A stretch of 64,000 nucleotides of DNA, taken from contig CAYTER010000006.1 of NCBI GenBank assembly GCA_964436815.1, forward strand, positions 1-64,000. Reading direction: 5' to 3'. Position numbers and translations under genes: made by a program. Within the stretch, counting starts at the first letter, position 1. Each line of letters opens with the position of its first letter. The notes below the pieces were generated by a model. The model was not told the origin of the DNA. It saw only the letters and a list, made by a program, of their open reading frames with translations, and did not search any database. The stretch comes from UBA993 sp964436815 (GTDB taxonomy: Bacteria; Bacillota; Dethiobacteria; DTU022). Shown here in pieces: positions 52,423 to 60,845 of the stretch.

Positions 52423-52620
52423 CTGATCACGGTAAACGGCAATAATCTAGAGTGGGAGGATAATTTAACAGTCGAGAAGCTGTTACGCAAGCTGAATTAT
52501 ACTTTTCCCAAAATAGTAGTCAGGGTCAATGGTACGGTAATTAAAAAGGAGAGTTGGCCTGATTATCAGGTCCCGGATGGCGCTGAAGTTCATGCTCACC
52601 ATCTTATTGCCGGTGGTTAG
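52423..52620 (+). CDS. MoaD/ThiS-like sulfur carrier protein (65 aa) with non-ATG start
   Basis: An open frame runs from CTG 52423 to TAG 52620. AAGGAG at 52408-52413 is well placed, but no ATG, GTG or TTG follows; CTG (or the next codon, ATC) must serve. The product ITVNGNNLEWEDNLTVEKLL... ends in HHLIAGG, the C-terminal Gly-Gly that is activated to a thiocarboxylate in MoaD and ThiS. Such a gene next to a tungstopterin enzyme suggests a dedicated pterin dithiolene sulfur carrier. Confidence 0.75.
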   Translation: MITVNGNNLEWEDNLTVEKLLRKLNYTFPKIVVRVNGTVIKKESWPDYQVPDGAEVHAHHLIAGG

Positions 52621-52891
52621 CAAAAGTTTACGAAAAATTAACATTCAAATAAAGGATAAAATGGCCTGATAGAGAATAAAATGTCATTCTGAGGTTTGAC
52701 TATTGCCTATAATTGTATGGGAAGTCAGATATCAGTCAAGGAGGTGAGGCGTTAAGTAAATTGGCTAAATATTTGCCTTTTACGGATAATGGTAAAGGGG
52801 GGATATGAGCTAAAAGAGGTTACTGTATTATATTGATGATCATGGTTTTACCTGTTACCGGAACAAAACCAAAAATTAGGGGAGGTCATTT

Positions 52892-54064
52892 TTGTTGTTG
52901 AAGAATAAAAGCATTCTATTATTAATGTTGGTTGTTGTTTTTGTGGTTTTTGGCGTTTTTGGTTGCGGTCAGCCGGCTACACCGCCTGCTGATGATACAG
53001 GCGAAGAGCCCGCTGCCGAATTTGAAGGCCAGGTTGTAATGGGCATCATGCTGCCGATTACCGGAGCTGTTGCTGAAAACGGAATCGATATGGAGAATGC
53101 TGCAAAACTGGCGGTTGCTGAAATTAACGCTGCTGGTGGAGTATTAGGTTATGAGATTGTTACCTCGACCGGTGACGATGGTTGCGATCCGGCAATGGCA
53201 ACTGCAGCAGCCAGCAAACTGGTTTCTGAAGAGGTCTTTGGTGTTGTTGGCGGTTACTGCTCAGGGGCTACCCTGCCAACCCTGAAAATCTACGGTGACG
53301 CCGGCATTCCTATCGTTTTGGCTGCTTCAAACTCAACCGCACTGATTGATGAGAACCCGGGTTGGGCTTTTCTGATTAATAGTACCGGCGACATGCAGGC
53401 TGAAAACGCTGTAGCACAGTTTGAAAAACTTGGTGTTGAAACTATCGGGATCATTGATGCCGGTGACGCCTATTCAGCCGACGTTAAAGTTCAGACAACT
53501 GCTCAGTGGACTGCTAAAGGCTTTGAAGTTGTGATGGATGGTACTGTAAACCCCGGCGAGCAGGATTTCTCCTCGCTTGTAACAACCATTATGTCAATTA
53601 ATCCAGGCGGCATTTACTGGACTGGTTACCACGCTGAAGGCGGACTGTTGGTTCGTCAGCTGCGTGAAGCAGGTTACGAAGGAGTTCTGATGGTAGCTGA
53701 TGGAACCAGCGACCCAGCCTTTATCGATATCGCCGGTGAATATGGTGAAGGAGTCTTTTTAACAGCTCCTCCTTTTGCCGATTTAACTCCAACTGCACAG
53801 GGTTTTGCTAATGATTATCGTGCAACTTACAACAGGAATCCAGGTGCTTATGCTGGTTTAACCTATGATGCAGTTTATCTTCTGGTTGATGCAGTTGAGC
53901 GTGCCGGTACTTTTGACGGCGCAGCGCTTAGAGATGAACTTGCAGCAACAGCAAATTGGCCTGGAATTTCAGGTGTAGTAACATTTACGGATAAAAACAC
54001 TATGAGTACCAGTAACTTCGTTATACTCGTTGTAAAAGATGGAGTATGGGCATTCGCTGAATAG
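52892..54064 (+). CDS. livK: Branched-chain amino acid ABC transporter, substrate-binding lipoprotein
   Basis: The 390-residue receptor has a lipoprotein signal (lipobox VFGC at about residues 22-25), an acidic/Ala-Pro linker, and a periplasmic-binding-protein type I fold (MGIMLPITGAVAENGIDMEN, AAASKLVSEEVFGVVGGYCS). It delivers a leucine-type amino acid or related ligand to the membrane complex encoded downstream. TTG 52892 follows GGGGAGGT. A 272-base leader precedes it, in which I see no known riboswitch. A strong hairpin follows the stop. Confidence 0.9.
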   Translation: MLLKNKSILLLMLVVVFVVFGVFGCGQPATPPADDTGEEPAAEFEGQVVMGIMLPITGAVAENGIDMENAAKLAVAEINAAGGVLGYEIVTSTGDDGCDPAMATAAASKLVSEEVFGVVGGYCSGATLPTLKIYGDAGIPIVLAASNSTALIDENPGWAFLINSTGDMQAENAVAQFEKLGVETIGIIDAGDAYSADVKVQTTAQWTAKGFEVVMDGTVNPGEQDFSSLVTTIMSINPGGIYWTGYHAEGGLLVRQLREAGYEGVLMVADGTSDPAFIDIAGEYGEGVFLTAPPFADLTPTAQGFANDYRATYNRNPGAYAGLTYDAVYLLVDAVERAGTFDGAALRDELAATANWPGISGVVTFTDKNTMSTSNFVILVVKDGVWAFAE

Positions 54065-54083
54065 CATGCCTGAGCCAAGTGGA

Positions 54084-54111
54084 ACGCAGGCCCGTTTAAA
54101 CGGGCCTGCGT
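54084..54111 (+). repeat. Perfect 28-base palindrome between livK and livH
   Basis: ACGCAGGCCCGTTT is followed at once by its exact reverse complement. As RNA it forms a stable hairpin 20 bases after the livK stop. No long T run follows, so it is likely a partial terminator or a 3'-end stabiliser that keeps receptor mRNA more abundant than that of the permease genes. Confidence 0.8.
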
Positions 54112-54130
54112 ATTCTAGAGAGGTGAGCAG

Positions 54131-55048
54131 ATGTCCTTCTGGGAAATATTTCTTCAGCAGCTTTTTAATGGCTTATTAGTTGGTTCTTTTTATGGTCTTG
54201 TCGCAATTGGATATTCAATGGTCTATGGAATTATCAAGCTGCTCAACTTTGCTCACGCAGACATTTACATGAGCGGTGCTTTTGTTGGGATGGTAGTTTT
54301 ATCGTTTTTTGCAAATACTTTTATTGGTAATGCCTGGCTAGGTATTTCTATATCCCTTATCATTACCATGTTACTCGTTGGTCTGCTTGGAGTTATTATC
54401 CAACGAGTTGCTTATCGCCCAATGCTAAAGGCCCCCCGTCTGTCAATTCTAATTACTGCATTAGCGGTGTCCATGCTTTTATATAATTTCGTTTTGCTGC
54501 TTACCGGTGGTCAGGTAAGAGCTTTTAGAACTGGATTATCTGGAGATAGCTTTTTTATCGGTTCACTGAGGCTAACAGAAACCAGAGTGGTTCTATTAAT
54601 TGCGGCATTCTTATTGATGTTAATTTTACACCAATTTATTACCAGAACTATGTACGGAAAAGCGATGAGGGCTATTGCCCTTGATCGCGATACATGCCAA
54701 TTAATGGGTATTAATGTATTCAAAATAATCGCACTAACCTTTTTTGTCGGCTCTTCACTTGCGGCAGCAGCCGGTATTATGGCCGGAGTTTATTACGGCT
54801 CAGCTCACTATTTTATGGGCTTTTTAATTGGCCTTAAAGCATTCACTGCTGCAGTTATAGGTGGCATTGGCATAATCCCTGGAGCGATGCTTGGAGGTTT
54901 ACTTTTAGGGTTGCTTGAATCTTTTGCAATTCAGCTTCCATTCATCGGTACCGTATGGAAAGATGTTTTTTCCTTTGTTTTTCTTATTTTATTCTTAATA
55001 TTTAAACCAAACGGTATACTAGGACGTATTGAAAGTGAAAGGATGTAG
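54131..55048 (+). CDS. livH: Branched-chain amino acid ABC transporter permease LivH
   Basis: A 305-residue membrane protein with about eight spans. The family motif GLVAIGYSMVYGIIKLLNFAHAD is at the N terminus, and the cytoplasmic coupling region AMRAIALDRDTCQLMGIN is near residue 185. It forms the membrane channel with LivM. Six bases separate it from livM. Confidence 0.93.
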   Translation: MSFWEIFLQQLFNGLLVGSFYGLVAIGYSMVYGIIKLLNFAHADIYMSGAFVGMVVLSFFANTFIGNAWLGISISLIITMLLVGLLGVIIQRVAYRPMLKAPRLSILITALAVSMLLYNFVLLLTGGQVRAFRTGLSGDSFFIGSLRLTETRVVLLIAAFLLMLILHQFITRTMYGKAMRAIALDRDTCQLMGINVFKIIALTFFVGSSLAAAAGIMAGVYYGSAHYFMGFLIGLKAFTAAVIGGIGIIPGAMLGGLLLGLLESFAIQLPFIGTVWKDVFSFVFLILFLIFKPNGILGRIESERM

Positions 55049-55054
55049 CGCCCT

Positions 55055-56059
55055 ATGGAACATATAAAACAAAAAGAGAAAACCCTCAACCCTTTTGAAA
55101 AAGTAGTTGAAAAGCTGTTTGCGTTATTTGACAATAACGTATTGCGCTACACAGTAATAGCACTTATAATTGCGTTTCTGGTCTATCTGCCGATGTCTGC
55201 CAGTCGTTTTACACAGGAAATCATGACCAATATGTTTTTTTATGTAGTTGTTTGTCTTGGACTCAATATAATTGTTGGTTTTGCCGGGCTACTGCATCTT
55301 GGCTATGCTGCCTTTTTTGCTATTGGAGCTTATGTAACCGGTATTTTATCCTCAACTTACGGATTTAATTTCTGGATGACACTGCCGTTTAGTATTGTGG
55401 CCGCAATCATTGCCGGTCTGGTTATTGGCGTACCGACTTTGAGACTTCGTGGAGACTACCTGGCTATCGTAACACTTGGTTTTGGAGAAATTATTCGCTT
55501 AACAGCACGTAATATATCTATTACCGGCGGTGCGGTAGGCTTGATCGGTATCGAAAGACCGGTGCTTTTTGGAATGGTCCTAAACCAGATTTCTCATTTT
55601 TATTACATGTTTTTCATAATGGCTATTATTGCTATATTTATGTCCTACCGGCTGCATGATTCAAGGCTGGGCCGAGCCTGGCAGTATATCAGGGAGGATG
55701 AGGATGCCGCTTCTGCCATGGGCATTAATGTTGTTTCCACCAGACTCTTGGCATTTATAATCGGTTCATGCTTTGGGGCCCTGGCCGGCTCTTTCTTTGC
55801 TGTTAAAATGACTGCTATTACCCCTGAATCGTTTATGTTTTTACATTCGATTATGATTTTGTTGGCTGTCGTTCTGGGGGGGATGGGTAAGATCCCGGGG
55901 GTAGTGCTAGGAGCGATTATAGTTACTCTCTTCCCTGAACTCTCGAGAGATATAGGTCAATATAGAATGATTATTTTTGCCGTTGTTTTGTTAGTCCTAA
56001 TGTTATACCGTCCACAGGGACTATGGCCGGACCGGCAGTTATTATCAACCAAAGAATAA
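55055..56059 (+). CDS. livM: Branched-chain amino acid ABC transporter permease LivM
   Basis: The 334-residue second permease has a polar N-terminal extension of about 35 residues, then the LivM membrane domain with LNIIVGFAGLLHLGYAAFFAIG, RLRGDYLAIVTLGFGEI and the coupling loop IREDEDAASAMGIN. It pairs with LivH. Confidence 0.93.
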   Translation: MEHIKQKEKTLNPFEKVVEKLFALFDNNVLRYTVIALIIAFLVYLPMSASRFTQEIMTNMFFYVVVCLGLNIIVGFAGLLHLGYAAFFAIGAYVTGILSSTYGFNFWMTLPFSIVAAIIAGLVIGVPTLRLRGDYLAIVTLGFGEIIRLTARNISITGGAVGLIGIERPVLFGMVLNQISHFYYMFFIMAIIAIFMSYRLHDSRLGRAWQYIREDEDAASAMGINVVSTRLLAFIIGSCFGALAGSFFAVKMTAITPESFMFLHSIMILLAVVLGGMGKIPGVVLGAIIVTLFPELSRDIGQYRMIIFAVVLLVLMLYRPQGLWPDRQLLSTKE

Positions 56060-56071
56060 TGGGGTGTTGTA

Positions 56072-56851
56072 GTGGCGCTGCTTGAAATCAAAGACTTAAC
56101 CTTACGATTTGGCGGACTTTGTGCCGTCAATAATCTGTCACTTGAAATTGAGGAACACTCAATCAGAAGCCTTATTGGACCGAACGGGGCTGGTAAAACC
56201 TGTGTTTTTAACTGCCTTACCGGTTTTTACAAACCGAGCGGTGGAGATATGGTTTTTCAGGGAGAAAGCCTCTTAAAGAAAAAACCGCATATTATAACAT
56301 ACCGGGGAATGGCTAGGACATTCCAAAACCTGCGCTTATTTAGGCAAATGAATGTCATTGAAAATGTGATGTCGGGGATGCATTGCCGGACCAGCGCCGG
56401 TTTTTCAGCGGCAGTTTTAAGGACAAAAGGTCAGAAAGCTGAAGAAAAAAGAATTCGTGAGGTAGCCGAGGAGTGCCTTGATTTTGTAGGCATCCTCGAT
56501 AAAAAACATTACATGGCCAAAAACCTGCCTTATGGTGATCAGAGACGGGTTGAATGGGCGCGAGCGCTTGCCACCCAACCCAAGTTACTGTTGCTGGACG
56601 AGCCGGCGGCTGGATTGAATAAAGAAGAAAAAGCCCGCTTGATTGAATTAATTGCCCGCATTCGTGATGAACGCAAGATCACAATCTTCCTGATTGAGCA
56701 TGACATGGGTTTGGTAATGAAGATTTCAGAAAAAATATTTGTGATTGATTACGGGGTAAAAATTGCCGAAGGGACAGCAAAAGAAGTCCGGGACAACCCA
56801 CGGGTGATAGAAGCTTATCTGGGTAAGGAAGAACAGGAGGATGCCGTATGA
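56072..56851 (+). CDS. livG: Branched-chain amino acid ABC transporter ATP-binding protein LivG
   Basis: A 259-residue ATPase with Walker A GPNGAGKT, signature region PYGDQRRVEWARALA, Walker B LLLDEPAAGLN and a His switch (IEHDM). In most LivG proteins the signature is LSYGQQRR; here the loop reads NLPYGDQRR. Starts at GTG 56072 and overlaps livF by 4 bases. Confidence 0.95.
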   Translation: MALLEIKDLTLRFGGLCAVNNLSLEIEEHSIRSLIGPNGAGKTCVFNCLTGFYKPSGGDMVFQGESLLKKKPHIITYRGMARTFQNLRLFRQMNVIENVMSGMHCRTSAGFSAAVLRTKGQKAEEKRIREVAEECLDFVGILDKKHYMAKNLPYGDQRRVEWARALATQPKLLLLDEPAAGLNKEEKARLIELIARIRDERKITIFLIEHDMGLVMKISEKIFVIDYGVKIAEGTAKEVRDNPRVIEAYLGKEEQEDAV

Positions 56852-57564
56852 GCGAAGTAGTCCTGGAGCTAAAAGATGTCGAAACACGCTATGGTCAAAT
56901 CTATGCTTTGCGCGGTGTCAACTTTCAGGTAAAAAAAGGTGAAATTGTTACCTTGCTCGGAGCGAATGGCGCCGGTAAAAGCACAACTTTGAAGACTATA
57001 TCCAGTCTGGTCCCGGCCAGCGCCGGACAAGTACTTTTTATGGGTAAGGATATAACCTATGATCAACCTCACGCCATTGTGGAGATGGGTGTAATCCATG
57101 TTCCAGAAGGCCGGATGATCTTTAAGGAACTAACAGTTCGCGAAAATTTAGAGCTCGGTTCTTTTACCTTAAAGGATAATGTAGAGCGTAACAAGCGTAT
57201 CGAGCATGTATTTGAGATATTTCCGGTTCTTAAAGAACGCCACAAGCAGATGGGCGGTTTTCTGTCCGGAGGCGAACAGCAGATGCTGGCGATTGGCCGG
57301 GCAATGATGACTGAACCTAAAGTATTGATGCTTGACGAACCTTCAATGGGCTTGGCACCGATTATTGTCCAGAAGATTATGGAAATCATCAAAAAGATCA
57401 ATGACGAAGGCACTACCGTGCTGCTGGTTGAACAGAATGCCAAGGTAGCGCTAAAACTCGCTGACCGGGGGTATGTCCTTGAAACTGGTGAAATTTCTAT
57501 GGAAGGCGATGCTGATGTTTTGAGCAAGGATGAAAGCATTGTAAAAGCTTACCTGGGCGAGTGA
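56848..57564 (+). CDS. livF: Branched-chain amino acid ABC transporter ATP-binding protein LivF
   Basis: The 238-residue second ATPase has Walker A GANGAGKST, signature LSGGEQQMLAIGRAM, Walker B VLMLDEPSMGLAP and VEQNAKVAL after the switch. Heterodimer partner of LivG and last gene of the livKHMGF operon. Confidence 0.95.
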   Translation: MSEVVLELKDVETRYGQIYALRGVNFQVKKGEIVTLLGANGAGKSTTLKTISSLVPASAGQVLFMGKDITYDQPHAIVEMGVIHVPEGRMIFKELTVRENLELGSFTLKDNVERNKRIEHVFEIFPVLKERHKQMGGFLSGGEQQMLAIGRAMMTEPKVLMLDEPSMGLAPIIVQKIMEIIKKINDEGTTVLLVEQNAKVALKLADRGYVLETGEISMEGDADVLSKDESIVKAYLGE

Positions 57565-57656
57565 TTTAAGGTCGATTGCAGAACTGTTTATTTTGGAGTG
57601 ATTGATTAATCTTAAATCAAAAAACAGTTATTATTTTTTTACTGCTGGTTTTTCTG

Positions 57657-58844
57657 ATGTCTATTCAAACCGGTCCTAAATTGGCTTCGGCAGCAACTGA
57701 TGAACCGGAGATTGAAGAAAATATCCTCTATTATTTCTGGGGGCACTGCCCGATATGCAGCAAGCCGGAAGAGCATGTCGGACTTTTCACTGATTATCCG
57801 GTCGAAGTCCGCATTTATGAAGTTTTTTACGACGAGGTTGGAAGAAACAAATATGATCAGGTCAGGGAAGAGCTTAACATAACCACGCTGGGTTTTCCAA
57901 CTCTCGTCTATAACGATCGCTATTGGCTCGGTTTTTCGGAAACCGTTCAAGATGAGATCACTGCTGCAATTGAGTATTCACTGGATCTAAGGGAAGCCGA
58001 TCGGGCCGGGAATATCATTGATTTGCCGCTTATAGGTAAAGTTGATCTTCAGACTGCGCCAATCATCCTAACTACAGTTCTTATTGCCTTTCTAGACGGG
58101 TTTAACCCCTGTTCACTGTTTGTGCTGACTTTTCTGTTGGCCATCATCATTCACTCGGCTTCCCGTAAGAAAATCTTTCTAATCGGCTTTACTTTTCTTT
58201 TGGTTACCGCTGCTGTTTATGGCTTGTTCATATTAGGAATTCTAAACATTATGGTTTTTGCAGCCCGCCTCTTCTGGATTCGTAACATTATTGCCGCGCT
58301 TGTGATCGTAGTCGGACTGTTTGGCATTAAAGATTTTTTAGTAGCGCAAGAGGGTCCGACATTTTCGATACCGGAAAAGCATAAATCGAAGTTTTACAAA
58401 CAGGTCAGGAAAATATTTTACACCGATTCTGTGCTGCCGATGATCGGCGCCACGGCAGTGATGGGGTTGGGTATCGCCCTGGTTGAATTGCCCTGTACAG
58501 CCGGTTTCCCGTTTATTTGGAGTACAATCGTCTCCGGGCTGGATCTTTCAAAAAACTATTTTGTATTGCTTTTTGCGATTTACATACTTATTTACCTGCT
58601 GGATGAGATCGTTATATTCATGGTGGCAGTAATAAAAATGCGCTCGGCAAAAATGACGGAAGAGCAGGGGAGAACCCTGAAACTGGTCGCCGGAACATTA
58701 ATGCTGGTTCTGGGCTTGATACTGCTATTCAAACCTGAATATATGGAAAGCATACTCGGCTTAGTCGCCACTTTTGGCGTGGCCATTTTGGTTACTTTTT
58801 TAATCTATCAGCTAAAGAAGTTTTATAATATGAAAAGATCATAG
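57657..58844 (+). CDS. Membrane protein with thioredoxin-like domain
   Basis: The chain has a thioredoxin-like segment with a CxxC site (FWGHCPICSKPEEHV, about residues 27-45 from ATG 57657), followed by about six membrane spans resembling DsbD/CcdA-type electron carriers. It may move reducing power across the membrane. The frame stays open upstream to 57606 and there encodes a classic signal peptide core (TVIIFLLLVFLMSIQ, then LASAA), but no ATG, GTG or TTG starts it. The annotated ATG would cut the signal in half, so the true start or the local sequence is uncertain. The gene overlaps the converging epimerase gene by 6 bases. Confidence 0.7.
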   Translation: MSIQTGPKLASAATDEPEIEENILYYFWGHCPICSKPEEHVGLFTDYPVEVRIYEVFYDEVGRNKYDQVREELNITTLGFPTLVYNDRYWLGFSETVQDEITAAIEYSLDLREADRAGNIIDLPLIGKVDLQTAPIILTTVLIAFLDGFNPCSLFVLTFLLAIIIHSASRKKIFLIGFTFLLVTAAVYGLFILGILNIMVFAARLFWIRNIIAALVIVVGLFGIKDFLVAQEGPTFSIPEKHKSKFYKQVRKIFYTDSVLPMIGATAVMGLGIALVELPCTAGFPFIWSTIVSGLDLSKNYFVLLFAIYILIYLLDEIVIFMVAVIKMRSAKMTEEQGRTLKLVAGTLMLVLGLILLFKPEYMESILGLVATFGVAILVTFLIYQLKKFYNMKRS

Positions 58845-59867
58845 CTGCGGCCAGGTGTCGGAGATGCGGTAACCTTCCGGCCAGGGATCAGTCGGATCAA
58901 CAATATGCTGGTGAGTTCCCGTAATCCAGGCCTGCCCGGAAATAAGCGGATAGATAGCCTGCCGTTCGCCAACCCTGGTCAGTGAATCTATGGTGCAATG
59001 AAAACGGGATCCGATGATTGATTCGCCGATATATTGTTCACCGGGTTTTAAAAGCCCCTGGTGATGCAGTAAAGCCATGCGGGCTGAGCACCCGGTACCG
59101 GTGGGGCTTCGATCCAGTTTTCCCGGTTGAATAACGACGGTATTGCGCCCAATTAAACAGCTATTCTCTTTTATCAGTGAAGCAGTTAACTGGCAAAAAG
59201 AAATGTGGTTCCACTCTGGATTTTCAGGATGATAAAAACCCAGCTGTTCATTGGCGGCATTAGTAATTTTAATCCCGGTTTCAACCAAATCCCGGGCTTC
59301 ATCAGCGGTTAGTTTAAACCCAAGATTTTCGGCATCAACGATTACAAAACTATCTCCGCCATAAGCAGTGGCGACAGTTAAGCTGCCTAGCCCTTCAACT
59401 TCCAAGGTGGCACTTGCTTTATCGACAAAAGACGGAACGTTACGAACTGTAACGCGGGTAACTTTACCATTTTCACAGCGAGCTACTACTTCAATCAATC
59501 CACCCGGCGGTTCCAGGATCATTTTTGTTTCCGGTTCCTGCATTGGAATAATGCCGGTTTCTAAAAGAACTGTTGAAACACAAATTGAGTTGGAACCGGA
59601 CATCGGTGGGGTATCCTCAGGTTCCATTATAATCCAGCCCATTTGCGCCTTTGAATTTATTGGCGGAACGAGCAGGTTCACATGACGAAAAACTCCGCCA
59701 CGCGGTTCATTAAGCATCAGATTGCGCAATTTCTGATCTGCAGCAATAAAACGGGATTGTTCCCAGATTGTTTTTCCGGGCGGAGGCGCAACACCCCCGA
59801 CGATAACATCTCCTACTTCTCCTTCAGCATGGCAACTGACAACATGAATAACCTGTTTTGCGCGCAA
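58839..59867 (-). CDS. Proline racemase superfamily protein (4-hydroxyproline epimerase-like)
   Basis: A 342-residue member of the proline racemase/hydroxyproline epimerase family. The two catalytic positions are Ser90 (PPMSGSNSIC, usually Cys in MCGH) and Cys260 (DRSPTGTGCSA). The Ser/Cys pair occurs in hydroxyproline epimerase-type members and excludes a standard Cys/Cys proline racemase or Cys/Thr 3-hydroxyproline dehydratase. Its ATG is 15 bases after the glycyl radical activase stop, so it is the third gene of that operon. Confidence 0.82.
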   Translation of the reverse strand: MRAKQVIHVVSCHAEGEVGDVIVGGVAPPPGKTIWEQSRFIAADQKLRNLMLNEPRGGVFRHVNLLVPPINSKAQMGWIIMEPEDTPPMSGSNSICVSTVLLETGIIPMQEPETKMILEPPGGLIEVVARCENGKVTRVTVRNVPSFVDKASATLEVEGLGSLTVATAYGGDSFVIVDAENLGFKLTADEARDLVETGIKITNAANEQLGFYHPENPEWNHISFCQLTASLIKENSCLIGRNTVVIQPGKLDRSPTGTGCSARMALLHHQGLLKPGEQYIGESIIGSRFHCTIDSLTRVGERQAIYPLISGQAWITGTHQHIVDPTDPWPEGYRISDTWPQL

Positions 59868-59882
59868 AGTTTTCCCTCCAGC

Positions 59883-60845
59883 CTAAATTAATCCGCTCCC
59901 GGATTTTACCGGCAAAGCGCCCGCGAAACTTCGCATAAAGGAAACTCTCTCCTTAAGATACTCTTCTGTCGGTGGTTTCAGATCCCGGCATTGATATTCG
60001 AGGCCAAGGTGCCGGTAGGTATCGCTGCCGAGGCGATGGAAGGGTAAAATTTCCAGTGAGGATATGCAGGTATGTTTAAGGCAGAATTTAACTGTTTCCT
60101 GCAGATTTTGATCTTTATCATTAAAGCCTGGAATCAGGGGCAGCCGGATTGTAACCTTTAGGGGAAAATCGGAAGCGTCGATCTTCTTTATATTTTCCAA
60201 GATCAAAATGTTGTCTTCCCCCAGCCACAGATGGTGTAGCTTGGCGTCCATCTGTTTCAGGTCGATATAAAGATGATCAAGCCAGGGTAAAGACAGGGCG
60301 ATTTGCTCAAAAGGGACATGAAGGCAGCTTTCAACAGCAGTGTGGATACCGAGTTTTTTACAGTTCTTGAGCACCGCAGCGGTAAATTCCGATTGAACAA
60401 AAGGTTCTCCACCACTGATGGTCACTCCGCCGCCGGAATGGAAGTAAAATACTTCGTCTTTGCGGATCTGATCAACCGTTTCTGCCACAGTAAGGGTTAA
60501 CCCGTATCTTCTGATGGCGTTTTGTAGACAGGCACCTGCACAGATTAAACAGTGTTTGCACCTTGACTGATCAATGGTTACCCTCTTTTGAACTTGATCC
60601 AGGGTAAGCGCCTGCTCAGGACAGGCATCGACGCATCTGCCGCAAAATATACAGAGCTCTTCGATGTAGCCGCGCTGTGGGCTTTGATTTCTCGATTCCG
60701 GGGTTGAGCACCAGGGGCAGTGAAGAGGGCAGCCTTTTAAAAAGATGACAGTTCTTAAACCCTGACCATCGTGGAGGGAAGCCCGTTCAAACCTTAGTAC
60801 ATCGCCCTGTAAAGCAACACCTGATTTTTGAAGGTTATCATTCAT
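59883..60845 (-). CDS. Glycyl radical enzyme activase (radical SAM)
   Basis: It installs the glycyl radical in the enzyme encoded just upstream. The 320 residues have the radical-SAM motif CPLHCPWC, an inserted two-cluster ferredoxin domain (CIFCGRCVDACP, CKHCLICAGAC), and HSGGGVTISGGEPF. This long activase type goes with eliminase or decarboxylase glycyl radical enzymes and not with pyruvate formate-lyase. The start overlaps the enzyme's stop by 4 bases. Confidence 0.92.
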   Translation of the reverse strand: MNDNLQKSGVALQGDVLRFERASLHDGQGLRTVIFLKGCPLHCPWCSTPESRNQSPQRGYIEELCIFCGRCVDACPEQALTLDQVQKRVTIDQSRCKHCLICAGACLQNAIRRYGLTLTVAETVDQIRKDEVFYFHSGGGVTISGGEPFVQSEFTAAVLKNCKKLGIHTAVESCLHVPFEQIALSLPWLDHLYIDLKQMDAKLHHLWLGEDNILILENIKKIDASDFPLKVTIRLPLIPGFNDKDQNLQETVKFCLKHTCISSLEILPFHRLGSDTYRHLGLEYQCRDLKPPTEEYLKERVSFMRSFAGALPVKSGSGLI

